Assembly (NCBI GenBank): GCA_009785015.1
Contig: WQXD01000038.1
Coordinates: 1-19,986 of the forward strand
Source: Oscillospiraceae bacterium
GTDB lineage: Bacteria; Bacillota_A; Clostridia; Oscillospirales; WRJC01
Direction of reading: 5' to 3'
Length of the DNA stretch: 19,986 nucleotides
Made by a program: the position numbers and the translations under genes
Shown: positions 1 through 8,465 of the stretch, piece after piece
Position numbering within the stretch: the first letter of the stretch is position 1
Layout of the letters: each line of letters starts with the position of its first letter
Notes under the pieces: model-generated
The model's input: only the letters and a program-made list of their open reading frames with translations
What the model was told of the DNA's origin: nothing
Databases searched by the model: none

Positions 1-957
1 ATAATAGAGTTTTTCGCCCGAATGGGCGCAGTTCAAAACAATTCTGTAGGGATCTCTGAGTTTGCCGCCTTCAAACACAAAACCAAGTTCCCCCGCCTTT
101 TTTTCAAACGCCAAAATGTCGGCAAGTAACCTCTCGTGCTCCGAAATGCCGCGGCATTCCAAAAGTTCGGTCATCGATTCGATGCTCAAAAGGATCAAAT
201 ATGACGGGCTCGTCGAGGCGAATGTGTTCACGGCCGGCCGTAAGATCTGTTCTTTGTCAAATTTGCCGCCGGAAAAAAGCAGGGCCGCCCCGGTCAAAAC
301 CGGCAGGGTCTTATGAACCGAGTCGATTGATATGTCCGCCCCGAGATTTATCGGGTGCAGGCTCCCGTTTTTATGGAAAGCCAAATGCGAACCATGGGAA
401 TTATCCACAACCAAACCGAGCGAATATTTTTTGCATTCGGCTGAAATTTTTCCTATATCTTTCATATCGCCGTAATAATCCGGAGAAGTGACAAACACGC
501 CGGCGATATTTTCGGGGCCGTGCTTTCGGGCATGGGCGCCTATACTCTCCAAAAAATCCTCGCCCGGATATATCCAAAGGGGAACCATGTCCAAAAGGGA
601 TATCGTGTTGACAAAGGAAACATGCGAGGCCCTGTCGCAGATTATGTAAAGGGATTTGCTTGCTTTTGATTTTTTCAAAGCCAGAACCGAAGCCTGTACG
701 CCGGTGGTCGCGCCCGAACACGATATGAGGGAGAAGATGTCCGCATTTTGAAAAAAGCATTTTGAAATTTTTTCTTCCAGGGCGTAAATCAAATTTATTC
801 CGCGGCTCGGGCTGTATAAGCTGTCGGTGAAAAAAAGTTCGGTGAGATCGAGCGGATAACCCAATTTGCCGTTTGGCCTGCCTTTGTGTCCGGGCATATG
901 GAACCTTACCGGGTTTCTTTTCGCGTAATTTTCGGCAGTGTCGTTCAATCGGCCCAT
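1..957 (-). CDS. Orn/Lys/Arg decarboxylase family protein, partial (C-terminus beyond window)
   Basis: The first 319 codons are open and run off the left edge. This is a fold-type I PLP enzyme of the basic amino acid decarboxylase family (YaaO/SpeA type), expected to decarboxylate lysine, ornithine or arginine in the cytoplasm. Visible marks are an N-terminal RFHMPGHKG (about 18-26), SCSGATTG at 79-86 for cofactor phosphate contacts, VDNSHGSH at 184-191 with the cofactor-contacting Asp, and SVHKTLP at 213-219, where Lys216 is the expected Schiff-base lysine. It begins directly with the catalytic domain and lacks the N-terminal wing domain of the large enterobacterial enzymes. The ATG lies 3 bases past the stop of the P-loop gene, so the two are translationally linked. 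Substrate cannot be told from sequence. In many Firmicutes this gene precedes tmk and holB, which may lie beyond the edge (inference). Confidence 0.9.
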   Translation of the reverse strand, partial: MGRLNDTAENYAKRNPVRFHMPGHKGRPNGKLGYPLDLTELFFTDSLYSPSRGINLIYALEEKISKCFFQNADIFSLISCSGATTGVQASVLALKKSKASKSLYIICDRASHVSFVNTISLLDMVPLWIYPGEDFLESIGAHARKHGPENIAGVFVTSPDYYGDMKDIGKISAECKKYSLGLVVDNSHGSHLAFHKNGSLHPINLGADISIDSVHKTLPVLTGAALLFSGGKFDKEQILRPAVNTFASTSPSYLILLSIESMTELLECRGISEHERLLADILAFEKKAGELGFVFEGGKLRDPYRIVLNCAHSGEKLYY

Positions 958-960
958 AAA

Positions 961-1371
961 TCAGCGCGTGTATTTGAGAACTTCCTCCGGCAGGTCTTCG
1001 GGCGCGGCAGAAGCGGTTATTATGCACAAAAATTTATTTTTAGTCGAAACATTGTCTATAAGGTTCAAAAAATGGGCGAAGCCGTCTAAGTTTTCTTCGC
1101 ATATCTTCAAGGCCGAATCGATGAAAATATGGGTTATATCGTAATTTGCGGCGTAGAGCCCGCAAACCAAGCCGTACAGGGCGTCCGCCCCGCATATGTC
1201 GTACTCGGATGTGTCGATTAGGCGCGCCTTGTATTTCACGTCGTATTTTAATTTCTGCCCTTTTTCGACGCACACCACGCAGCCCGAAGAAGTTTTCAAG
1301 GCTTCATTCGCCATATTTATCAGCGTTTTTGTTTTTCCCGTCCCTTTTACCCCGACAATCAGTTTTACCAT
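961..1371 (-). CDS. Small P-loop ATP/GTP-binding protein
   Basis: This 136-residue protein opens with a beta strand and a Walker A loop, GVKGTGKT at residues 7-14. A hydrophobic strand ending in Asp (THIFIDSALKI) is a plausible Walker B, and a third strand (KFLCIITAS) follows. It is little more than a nucleotide-binding core, with no helicase, kinase or DNA-binding domain added. Similar small P-loop proteins of unknown role sit beside the Orn/Lys/Arg decarboxylase gene in Clostridia (recalled context, not searched). The ATG at 1371 is chosen because AGGAG lies just upstream and the first residues start the Walker A strand; an upstream in-frame extension to 1464 would overlap the preceding gene and adds only intergenic-like residues. 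The decarboxylase gene follows after 3 bases. Confidence 0.85.
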   Translation of the reverse strand: MVKLIVGVKGTGKTKTLINMANEALKTSSGCVVCVEKGQKLKYDVKYKARLIDTSEYDICGADALYGLVCGLYAANYDITHIFIDSALKICEENLDGFAHFLNLIDNVSTKNKFLCIITASAAPEDLPEEVLKYTR

Positions 1372-1447
1372 AAATAATATCTCCTTAATTTGCGTTTTAT
1401 ATATTATACACGAAAAAAATAAATTTTCGGTGTATAATTTGTATATT

Positions 1448-2254
1448 TTAACGGCACAAATCAATAACTTTTTTTATTGTCTCGGCTGTGTCCGCCGTGG
1501 GGATGTATTCAAGTCCCACATATTTGTCATAGCCCAAATCTTCAATCGCTTTAAATACGTTTCTGTAGTTTATCTCGCCGGTTCCGGGCTCGTTTCTCCC
1601 GGGTACGTCGGCCACGTGGAAGTGCCCGATCAAGTCAAAATATTTGCGTATCGTGGGGATCAAGTTGCCTTCCGTGATTTGCTGGTGATATATGTCGTAC
1701 AAAACTTTTACGTTTTTGCTCCCGACTTCGTTGCATATCTCAAAAGCCTCATACGACGAAGCCAAAAAATATCCCATGTGGTTGCAGAGTATGTTCAACG
1801 GCTCCACAATCAAAACGACGCCGGAATCCTCGAACAGGGGCGCGACGTGCCGAAGCATCAATACGATATTGGCGTGCTGCTCGTATCTTGTGATATCGTC
1901 GCTTCTGGTATTGCCCGTGGTGACTATGAGAGAAGGCACCCCGAGAAACTGCGCGGTTTTTATGCTTTCTGCCGCCGCTTTGTAAAACGCCGAAAAAGCG
2001 TCCGGGTCCCTTGTCAAAAGCCTTTTGGCATTGAACACCTTGCTTGTTTCGGGATCCGCTGAATCTACGGATATGCTCGTGATTGTGAGGTTGTTTTTGA
2101 CTGCCTCCTGCTTTACTTTTCCTAAATCTTTATGCGACCAGCCCCAGAAATCGACGCAGTCGACTCCCGCGTCTTTTGCCGCTTTGAATCTGTCGTAGAA
2201 ATCCGGGCATTCTTTAGTGAACATCATTTCCAAACATGGCGCGAATTTTAACAT
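1448..2254 (-). CDS. Hydroxypyruvate isomerase-like TIM-barrel sugar isomerase
   Basis: A 268-residue protein of the xylose-isomerase-like TIM-barrel superfamily, closest by motif to hydroxypyruvate isomerase (Hyi). It shows LIVEPLN (Glu151), LYDIYHQQ (Asp187, His190), HFHVADVPGRNEPGTGEINY at 211-230 (His213) and VGLEY (Glu249). The two Glu, the Asp and the His are the expected divalent metal ligands, and the PGRNEPGTGEI stretch is typical of the Hyi group. It probably interconverts a small keto and aldo sugar acid or sugar; the substrate is not certain. The start has AAGGAGG 9 bases upstream. It lies 90 bases after the Gfo/Idh/MocA gene, with a GC-rich hairpin between, and the pairing with a sugar oxidoreductase suggests a shared carbohydrate pathway (inference). 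Confidence 0.88.
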   Translation of the reverse strand: MLKFAPCLEMMFTKECPDFYDRFKAAKDAGVDCVDFWGWSHKDLGKVKQEAVKNNLTITSISVDSADPETSKVFNAKRLLTRDPDAFSAFYKAAAESIKTAQFLGVPSLIVTTGNTRSDDITRYEQHANIVLMLRHVAPLFEDSGVVLIVEPLNILCNHMGYFLASSYEAFEICNEVGSKNVKVLYDIYHQQITEGNLIPTIRKYFDLIGHFHVADVPGRNEPGTGEINYRNVFKAIEDLGYDKYVGLEYIPTADTAETIKKVIDLCR

Positions 2255-2294
2255 GATAGTATTCCTCCTTAAAATTTTTTATCGATATATCTTT

Positions 2295-2331
2295 GCGGGG
2301 CGGGGGAGTGACCGCCCGCCCCGCGCGCGCG
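2295..2331. repeat. GC-rich inverted repeat followed by an alternating CG run
   Basis: GCGGGGCGGG at 2295-2304 pairs perfectly with CCCGCCCCGC at 2315-2324 around a 10-base loop. It runs into a CGCGCGCG stretch and then A7. It lies in the 90-base gap between the oxidoreductase gene and the isomerase gene, both leftward, and contrasts with the AT-rich gaps elsewhere. No T-run follows the stem in the leftward transcript, so it is not a classical intrinsic terminator. It could stabilise an mRNA end, mark a processing site or lower distal expression (inference). Confidence 0.65.
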
Positions 2332-2344
2332 AAAAAAACCGGGA

Positions 2345-3352
2345 TTAAAGATTCAGATAAACCGCTTTGCCGGTGTCGATTGAAGTGTTTGTCGCGATTG
2401 CGAATTTCAGGGATTTTATTGCGTCGAAATACGGGGAGCGGATCTTTTTCAGGGCTTCGGGGCAGTTAGATTTTACAGCTTCGATAAACGCCCTGTCCAA
2501 AAGCTCTCCGCTGTCCACTTTCGGCAGAATTTCCTTTGAGCCGTTTTTGTCGGTGAACACCACTTTGTTCCGAAGAATGTATTTGACCGTCGCGTCTTTG
2601 GCGTAGAATGTGATGCCGCCTTCCATCCCGCCGCCTTCGACCATGTAGTCGCCGGTAAATATATTGGCCACCGAGCCGTTTCTGAATGTGACGGCAGTCG
2701 CCGAGTAATCCTCCACGTCATATCCCGGAAGATTCACGGCGTTGGGTTTTACCATGCCTTTTCCCGCGGCGGTGTAAAGGGATACGGGCTCTCCCACGAG
2801 ATAACGCAGCAAATCGAAATGATGGATATGCTGTTCCACATTCTGGCCCCCGGAAGTCGAGCGCCTCCTCCACCAGTAGACCCCGGGTATGCCTCCGACC
2901 CAAACCGCGTTTATCAGGCCGATTTCCCTGCCCACCAAAAGTTCCCTCGCCGAATCGATCAAATCCTGATACCTGTCCTGGAACCCGACGGAGATGATGA
3001 TATTATACTGTGTGGCCATGTCGCAAATTTTTTCGGTTATGGCCGCGTCCGTGGCGATCGGTTTGTCGATCATCATGTGTATTCCGCGTTTAATCGCCTC
3101 GAGCTCGATCATGCCGTGCTGATCCGGAGGGACGCAGACATACAGTATATCCGGTTTTCCCTCGTCCAGCATCGAAAAATAGCAGTCAAACGCTTTGCCT
3201 TCGCCTTTGGCGGCGGCCATTTTTTCGGCCTTCTCTTTTACGATGTCGTAAAAACCCACATATTCCACGTCATCGTAGGCTTTGACCCTGCCGAAATGCC
3301 AGTTCGATATGCCCCCGCAGCCGACCACGGCCGCTTTCAATTTTTCGCCCAT
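2345..3352 (-). CDS. Gfo/Idh/MocA family NAD(P)-dependent oxidoreductase
   Basis: A 335-residue cytoplasmic oxidoreductase. The N-terminal Rossmann fold has VVGCGGISNWH at about 9-19, and DILYVCVPPDQH at 68-79 follows as the usual strand-loop of this family. MIDKPIA at 94-100 carries the conserved Lys97, and EQHIHHFDLLRYLVGE at 173-188 carries the His and Asp residues of the C-terminal alpha/beta substrate domain. Members oxidise or reduce sugars, inositols or their derivatives; the substrate here is unknown. The ATG at 3352 is chosen because GGAGG (3365-3361) lies 8 bases upstream. A TTG at 3367 falls inside the Shine-Dalgarno region and is unlikely. It is first in the leftward string, with its own promoter at 3405-3432. 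Confidence 0.92.
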   Translation of the reverse strand: MGEKLKAAVVGCGGISNWHFGRVKAYDDVEYVGFYDIVKEKAEKMAAAKGEGKAFDCYFSMLDEGKPDILYVCVPPDQHGMIELEAIKRGIHMMIDKPIATDAAITEKICDMATQYNIIISVGFQDRYQDLIDSARELLVGREIGLINAVWVGGIPGVYWWRRRSTSGGQNVEQHIHHFDLLRYLVGEPVSLYTAAGKGMVKPNAVNLPGYDVEDYSATAVTFRNGSVANIFTGDYMVEGGGMEGGITFYAKDATVKYILRNKVVFTDKNGSKEILPKVDSGELLDRAFIEAVKSNCPEALKKIRSPYFDAIKSLKFAIATNTSIDTGKAVYLNL

Positions 3353-3404
3353 TGATAATACCTCCAAAATATAATATAAAATAAAAAATTCTGCGCTAAG
3401 TATA

Positions 3405-3432
3405 ATTATACCTCATTATAAAATAAAGTCAA
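3405..3432 (-). promoter_or_regulatory. Candidate promoter of the oxidoreductase-led leftward genes
   Basis: Reading leftward, TTGACT (3432-3427), a 16-base spacer and a perfect TATAAT (3410-3405) precede the ATG at 3352 by about 50 bases. It lies back to back with the rightward promoter at 3452-3481. Confidence 0.65.
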
Positions 3433-3451
3433 GATTTTTATTAAAAATATC

Positions 3452-3481
3452 TTGAAATTTTATGTTAATTTGTGATATAAT
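3452..3481 (+). promoter_or_regulatory. Candidate promoter of the phosphopantetheinyl transferase operon
   Basis: TTGAAA (3452-3457), an 18-base spacer and TATAAT (3476-3481), with an extended -10 TG one base upstream of the hexamer. It sits 32 bases before the GTG start at 3514. Confidence 0.7.
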
Positions 3482-3513
3482 TATCGCACGGGGGATTTGA
3501 CGGGGGATAAAAA

Positions 3514-4125
3514 GTGAATTTGTATATTTGCGAAGATGTAAAAAACGCGAAATGGCGCGAAGATATACCGGATGACAAAAAGCTTTCTTCGGCATTTATG
3601 AAAAGATGCATACGCGATTTTACCGGCGAAAAAGAACCGGAGATTTTCAAAGACGAATACGGCAAGCCGTATGCGCGGGATTCCGTTTGTTTTTCGCTCT
3701 CGCACAGCGAAAACATGATGATTTGCGCAGTGGCCCAATTCAACATAGGGGCGGATTGCCAGAAAAGAAGCATAGAAAACCTGCAGACCTGCAAAAAAAT
3801 CGCCGCAAGGTTTTACGCCGAGCAGGAAAACGCTTTTTTGGATTCCATATTAAAGCGTCCGGAAACCAAAACCGGCCGAACCAAACAAGAAGCCTACATC
3901 GACAATTTTTTTTCGATATGGGCGAAAAAAGAAGCGTATATAAAATATACGGGCAAAGGCATGGCCGAAGGGCTGAATACTTTTTCGACCGCCAAAAAAA
4001 ATCAGCTCGGCGGGGCCCGTTTTAAAAAAATATATTCAAAAAATTCAAAAAAAAATAATTTTTACATATATCTGTGCTATAATAAAGAAAATAAAAATGT
4101 ATTGCAAATAAAATATTTCGATTGA
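3514..4125 (+). CDS. Sfp-type 4'-phosphopantetheinyl transferase superfamily protein
   Basis: A 203-residue protein expected to move phosphopantetheine from CoA onto a serine of a carrier protein. It carries the ordered family motifs: GKPYA at 50-54, FSLSHS at 60-65, IGADCQ at 78-83, and IWAKKEAYIKYTGKG at 135-149. Asp81, Glu140 and Lys144 match the magnesium- and CoA-handling residues. The usual third acidic residue (Glu of GIDIE) is Gln83 here, verified codon by codon (gat tgc cag). Start is GTG with GGGGG upstream. The last 40 residues are Lys/Asn-rich and low complexity, encoded by A-runs up to nine bases. No NRPS or PKS gene is in the window, so the client protein is unknown. It is first in a rightward gene string; the kinase gene follows after 47 bases. 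Confidence 0.87.
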   Translation: MNLYICEDVKNAKWREDIPDDKKLSSAFMKRCIRDFTGEKEPEIFKDEYGKPYARDSVCFSLSHSENMMICAVAQFNIGADCQKRSIENLQTCKKIAARFYAEQENAFLDSILKRPETKTGRTKQEAYIDNFFSIWAKKEAYIKYTGKGMAEGLNTFSTAKKNQLGGARFKKIYSKNSKKNNFYIYLCYNKENKNVLQIKYFD

Positions 4126-4172
4126 TAAATTGATAAACGATAAAAATAATAAATTATTTCGGAGGTTTAAAA

Positions 4173-5676
<1,504 letters not shown>

Positions 5677-5677
5677 T

Positions 5678-6034
5678 ATGAGAAAACAATTGGCTGAAAA
5701 AGTCGAAGAACGGGAAACATTCACGGGAATTTTCGTCCGTTTCGGAATCAAAAGCGGTTGGCGCGGACCTGAAAAAACTGTTTTGCTTTGCGAGATTAAA
5801 AATGCTGAGAACAAATTGGTTGCGGATCATTTGTGGTTTAATTTGACAAAATCTTTTGAGAAATTAAACTTGCAAGAAAATGACGTTGTGCAGTTTGACG
5901 CGAGAGTCAAAGAATACGAAAAAGGGTATAAAGGCTACAGGGACGATGTATATAAACCGATAGAAATAGACTATAAATTGAGCCACCCCACGAAAATAAA
6001 AATCATTGATGCGCAACGAGTGGAATTAGCGTGA
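5678..6034 (+). CDS. Conserved-looking small protein of unknown function, possibly OB-fold
   Basis: A 118-residue soluble, charged protein. I do not recognise a named family. The pattern of short strands (ETFTGIFVRFG, KTVLLCEIKN, DHLWFNLTKSF, DVVQFDARVKEYEKGYKGY) resembles a small five-strand barrel such as an OB fold, which would allow nucleic acid binding; this is a guess from pattern only. The gene starts 1 base after the lyxose isomerase stop and has only a weak GAG-rich ribosome site, so it may rely on translational coupling. Its third codon positions are visibly richer in A/T (gtt, ttg, aaa, ttt) than its neighbours, hinting at separate origin. Its last 32 bases overlap, antisense, the end of the rRNA methyltransferase gene. 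Confidence 0.75.
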   Translation: MRKQLAEKVEERETFTGIFVRFGIKSGWRGPEKTVLLCEIKNAENKLVADHLWFNLTKSFEKLNLQENDVVQFDARVKEYEKGYKGYRDDVYKPIEIDYKLSHPTKIKIIDAQRVELA

Positions 6035-7388
6035 AAGAATTTTTACGACATAATAAAACAACAGTCTCGACGTGCGTCGTATGGGGAAACATATCTACCG
6101 GCTGGACTGTAACTAATTCATACGCCGTTTCCGTCAGTAATTTCAAATCGCGGGCCAAAGTAGCGGGGTCGCACGAGACATAGATCAGTTTTTGTATTGT
6201 TGATTTTAAAAGGCTTTCGATGAGCTTTATATCGCAGCCCCCTCTGGGGGGATCGACGACGAGCAAATCGATATTTTCGACGCCGGCGATGAGTTTGGGG
6301 ATAACTTCCTCGGACTTTCCGGCTATGAATTCGGCGTTTTTTATGTTGTTTATTTTCGCGTTTTCTACGGCGTCCGAGACCGCTTGCTCTATGATCTCGA
6401 CGCCGTAAATCTTTTTTACGAGAGGGGCGAGCATGACGGTTATCGTGCCTATGCCGCAGTACGCGTCGGCGCATACCATGGATTTGTCCAAGGCGGCATA
6501 TTTTTGAATTTCTTTATACAATACTTCCGTCTGCGCCGGATTTACCTGATAAAAAGAATTTGCGGAAATTTTGAATTTTTTATCGGTTATATAATCGGTG
6601 ATATAGCTCTTTCCCCAAAGGGTTTTTGTTTTATTTCCGCCGTTGCAAAGCACAATGCTTGTCATGCCTTCCACACCCGCCAACTCTCCTGTCAATTCTC
6701 CGCAGTCCGGGAAATCATTTCCGTTTATTTTAATGCACGCCATGATTTCGCCGGAATGAAAGCCGACGCGGGTGAATATGCTCTGCAACAGGCCTTTGCC
6801 GGTCATTTCATCGTAAGGCGGAAATTTTTCAATGTTTTTGTTTATGAATTTTTTGAATATATCTATGATTTTATCGTTTTTCGCATCCAAAACGGCGCAG
6901 CTGTCCAAGTCCGCTATATCGTGGCTTTTTGCCGAATAAAACCCTATAGAAGCTCCTTCGTGAAAAGCGATTTTCTTTACATGAAAACGCGCTTTGTTTC
7001 TGTAATTATACGGATTTTCCATGCCGATGATCTGTTTTGTTATCTCGCCGGCGTTTTTAAATCCCCCGATTCTTTCAAGGCAGTTTTTTACCATTTTTGT
7101 TTTTTGCTTTAATTGCGCGGCGTAATCCATACACAAAAGCGCGCAGCCCCCGCAATTTTTGAAAAAAGCGCATTTCGGGGGTACCCTGTGAATTGAAGGT
7201 TCGGTTATTTCAACGAGTTTTCCGCAGGCGTAATTCTTTTTTGTTTCTGTAATTTTGATTTCGGCGGTATCGCCCGGGATGACCCCTGCGGCAAAAACCG
7301 CGAGACCTTCGATTCTGCCGATCCCCCGGCCGTCGCTGCTCAAATCCTCTATTTTTGTTTGGTATATTCCGTTTTTTTTGACAATCAT
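6003..7388 (-). CDS. rlmD: 23S rRNA (uracil-5-)-methyltransferase, RlmD/RumA-like
   Basis: A 461-residue TrmA-family RNA methyltransferase that uses SAM to make 5-methyluridine. The N-terminal stretch fits a TRAM domain (about 1-60). Four cysteines at 73, 79, 82 and 164 match the iron-sulfur cluster pattern of RumA, including CGGC. The SAM-binding ADAYCGIGT lies near 307-315, and DPPRGGCD at about 379-386 follows. The catalytic SCDPATLARDL has nucleophile Cys406, and Glu441 (HVETVV) is the expected base. The cluster supports RlmD/RlmCD-like over TrmA; position specificity (U1939, U747 or both) cannot be resolved. ATG at 7388 is the first ATG, but no Shine-Dalgarno is visible; a TTG at 7400 is an alternative. 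Its 3' end overlaps the convergent 118-residue gene. Confidence 0.9.
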   Translation of the reverse strand: MIVKKNGIYQTKIEDLSSDGRGIGRIEGLAVFAAGVIPGDTAEIKITETKKNYACGKLVEITEPSIHRVPPKCAFFKNCGGCALLCMDYAAQLKQKTKMVKNCLERIGGFKNAGEITKQIIGMENPYNYRNKARFHVKKIAFHEGASIGFYSAKSHDIADLDSCAVLDAKNDKIIDIFKKFINKNIEKFPPYDEMTGKGLLQSIFTRVGFHSGEIMACIKINGNDFPDCGELTGELAGVEGMTSIVLCNGGNKTKTLWGKSYITDYITDKKFKISANSFYQVNPAQTEVLYKEIQKYAALDKSMVCADAYCGIGTITVMLAPLVKKIYGVEIIEQAVSDAVENAKINNIKNAEFIAGKSEEVIPKLIAGVENIDLLVVDPPRGGCDIKLIESLLKSTIQKLIYVSCDPATLARDLKLLTETAYELVTVQPVDMFPHTTHVETVVLLCRKNSFTLIPLVAHQ

Positions 7389-7408
7389 AAATGTTAACAA
7401 TAAATGTA

Positions 7409-7437
7409 TTGAAAAAATTTTGTTTTTGGAGTATAAT
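7409..7437 (+). promoter_or_regulatory. Candidate promoter of the metallo-beta-lactamase gene
   Basis: TTGAAA (7409-7414), a 17-base spacer and TATAAT (7432-7437), 44 bases upstream of the ATG at 7482. The same short gap must hold the leftward promoter of the methyltransferase gene, for which I see only weak matches. Confidence 0.65.
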
Positions 7438-7481
7438 AAATATAATATTTTAAAAGCGTATCAAATTCGGAGAAAAAAATT

Positions 7482-8462
7482 ATGGCTCGCAGAAAAAGCA
7501 AAAAAAGCAGCGCAAACAACAATATAATCGCGGTGATAGTAATCATCGTCATCGCGCTCGCCGCCGCGTTCGCGTATTTTAAGGATTCGATAACGGATAT
7601 TTTCGAGGACGCCGACGCCGATGTGTCGGGGAATTTCGCCGTCCATTTCATAGACGTGGGCCAGGGGGACAGCATTTTGATCCAAACCCCCGAAGGACAG
7701 TATATGTTAATCGATACGGGCGAAAGAAACCAATATGACAAACTTTCGGCTTATCTCGATCACTACAATGTAAAAAACTTCAAATATGTGATATTCACCC
7801 ACCCGCATTCGGACCATATAGGCTCATCCGACATGATTGTGAAAAATTACAACATAGAGACGCTGATAATGCCAAACGTTTCACACACCACTAAAACATT
7901 TGAAAGGCTTATAACGGAGATAGAAAAAAAGGAGCTGGAGGTGACGCAGGCAAAGGCGGGGCTGAGGTTTAATTTCGGGGAGGCGGAATTTATGATTTTG
8001 GGTCCCTCCCCGAAGGATTACGATAATTTGAACAATTACAGCGTAGTCGTAAAAATGATCTATAAGGAAAACGCGTTTTTGTTTACGGGGGATATGGAGA
8101 AAGAACCCGAAAATGAAGTCATGGAATTCTGCGATGAAAATAATATAAGCTTATTCGCCGATGTTTTGAAAGTGGCCCATCACGGTTCGTCCACGTCGAG
8201 CCAGGACACTTTTTTGAACAGGATAGATTCCAAATACGCCGTCATATTCTGCGGGGCGGACAACAGCTACAACCACCCGAATTTAAAAGTGGTCGAAAGG
8301 CTTGAAGCGGGCGGCGCGAGAGTGCTGCGCACCGATTTGGAAGGCGATATCGTTATAGTTTCGGACGGGGTGAATTTATCCGTAAAAAAGGGCAGGGGAG
8401 ACTTCGCGAAGCATAATCCGGCAAATGAAGCAAACGCCGAAACGGAACAAAACGAAGAATGA
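7482..8462 (+). CDS. Membrane-anchored ComEC/Rec2-like metallo-beta-lactamase-fold hydrolase
   Basis: A 326-residue protein. A Lys/Arg-rich N-terminus is followed by one membrane helix at about 14-33, so the catalytic domain should lie outside the cell. The domain starts with HFIDVGQGDS at 55-64, the mark of the ComEC C-terminal subfamily. The metal motif is HPHSDH at 107-112, then TGDME with Asp204, AHHGSS at 232-237 and NHPN at 264-267. Stand-alone ComEC-like hydrolases are thought to cleave phosphodiesters in DNA or other substrates. The ComEC membrane channel domain is absent, so this is not a full competence protein. Start is ATG with GGAGA 8 bases upstream. The C-terminal 20 residues are Asn/Glu-rich and probably disordered. 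Its stop is 3 bases from the stop of the convergent rhamnosidase gene. Confidence 0.9.
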   Translation: MARRKSKKSSANNNIIAVIVIIVIALAAAFAYFKDSITDIFEDADADVSGNFAVHFIDVGQGDSILIQTPEGQYMLIDTGERNQYDKLSAYLDHYNVKNFKYVIFTHPHSDHIGSSDMIVKNYNIETLIMPNVSHTTKTFERLITEIEKKELEVTQAKAGLRFNFGEAEFMILGPSPKDYDNLNNYSVVVKMIYKENAFLFTGDMEKEPENEVMEFCDENNISLFADVLKVAHHGSSTSSQDTFLNRIDSKYAVIFCGADNSYNHPNLKVVERLEAGGARVLRTDLEGDIVIVSDGVNLSVKKGRGDFAKHNPANEANAETEQNEE

Positions 8463-8465
8463 GTA

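Noticed and set aside
401..1027. Leftward frame of 208 codons
   Set aside because: It is a shifted shadow of the decarboxylase: Arg/His-rich, no domain, while the true frame shows MPGHKG and SVHKTLP motifs.
1403..1435. Possible leftward promoter before the P-loop gene (TATAAT at 1408-1403)
   Set aside because: No acceptable -35 hexamer at 16-18 bases; the region is simply AT-rich. The gene can be served by read-through from upstream.
1196..2062. Rightward frame of 288 codons
   Set aside because: Antisense to the Hyi-like isomerase, which has complete metal-ligand motifs and a ribosome site.
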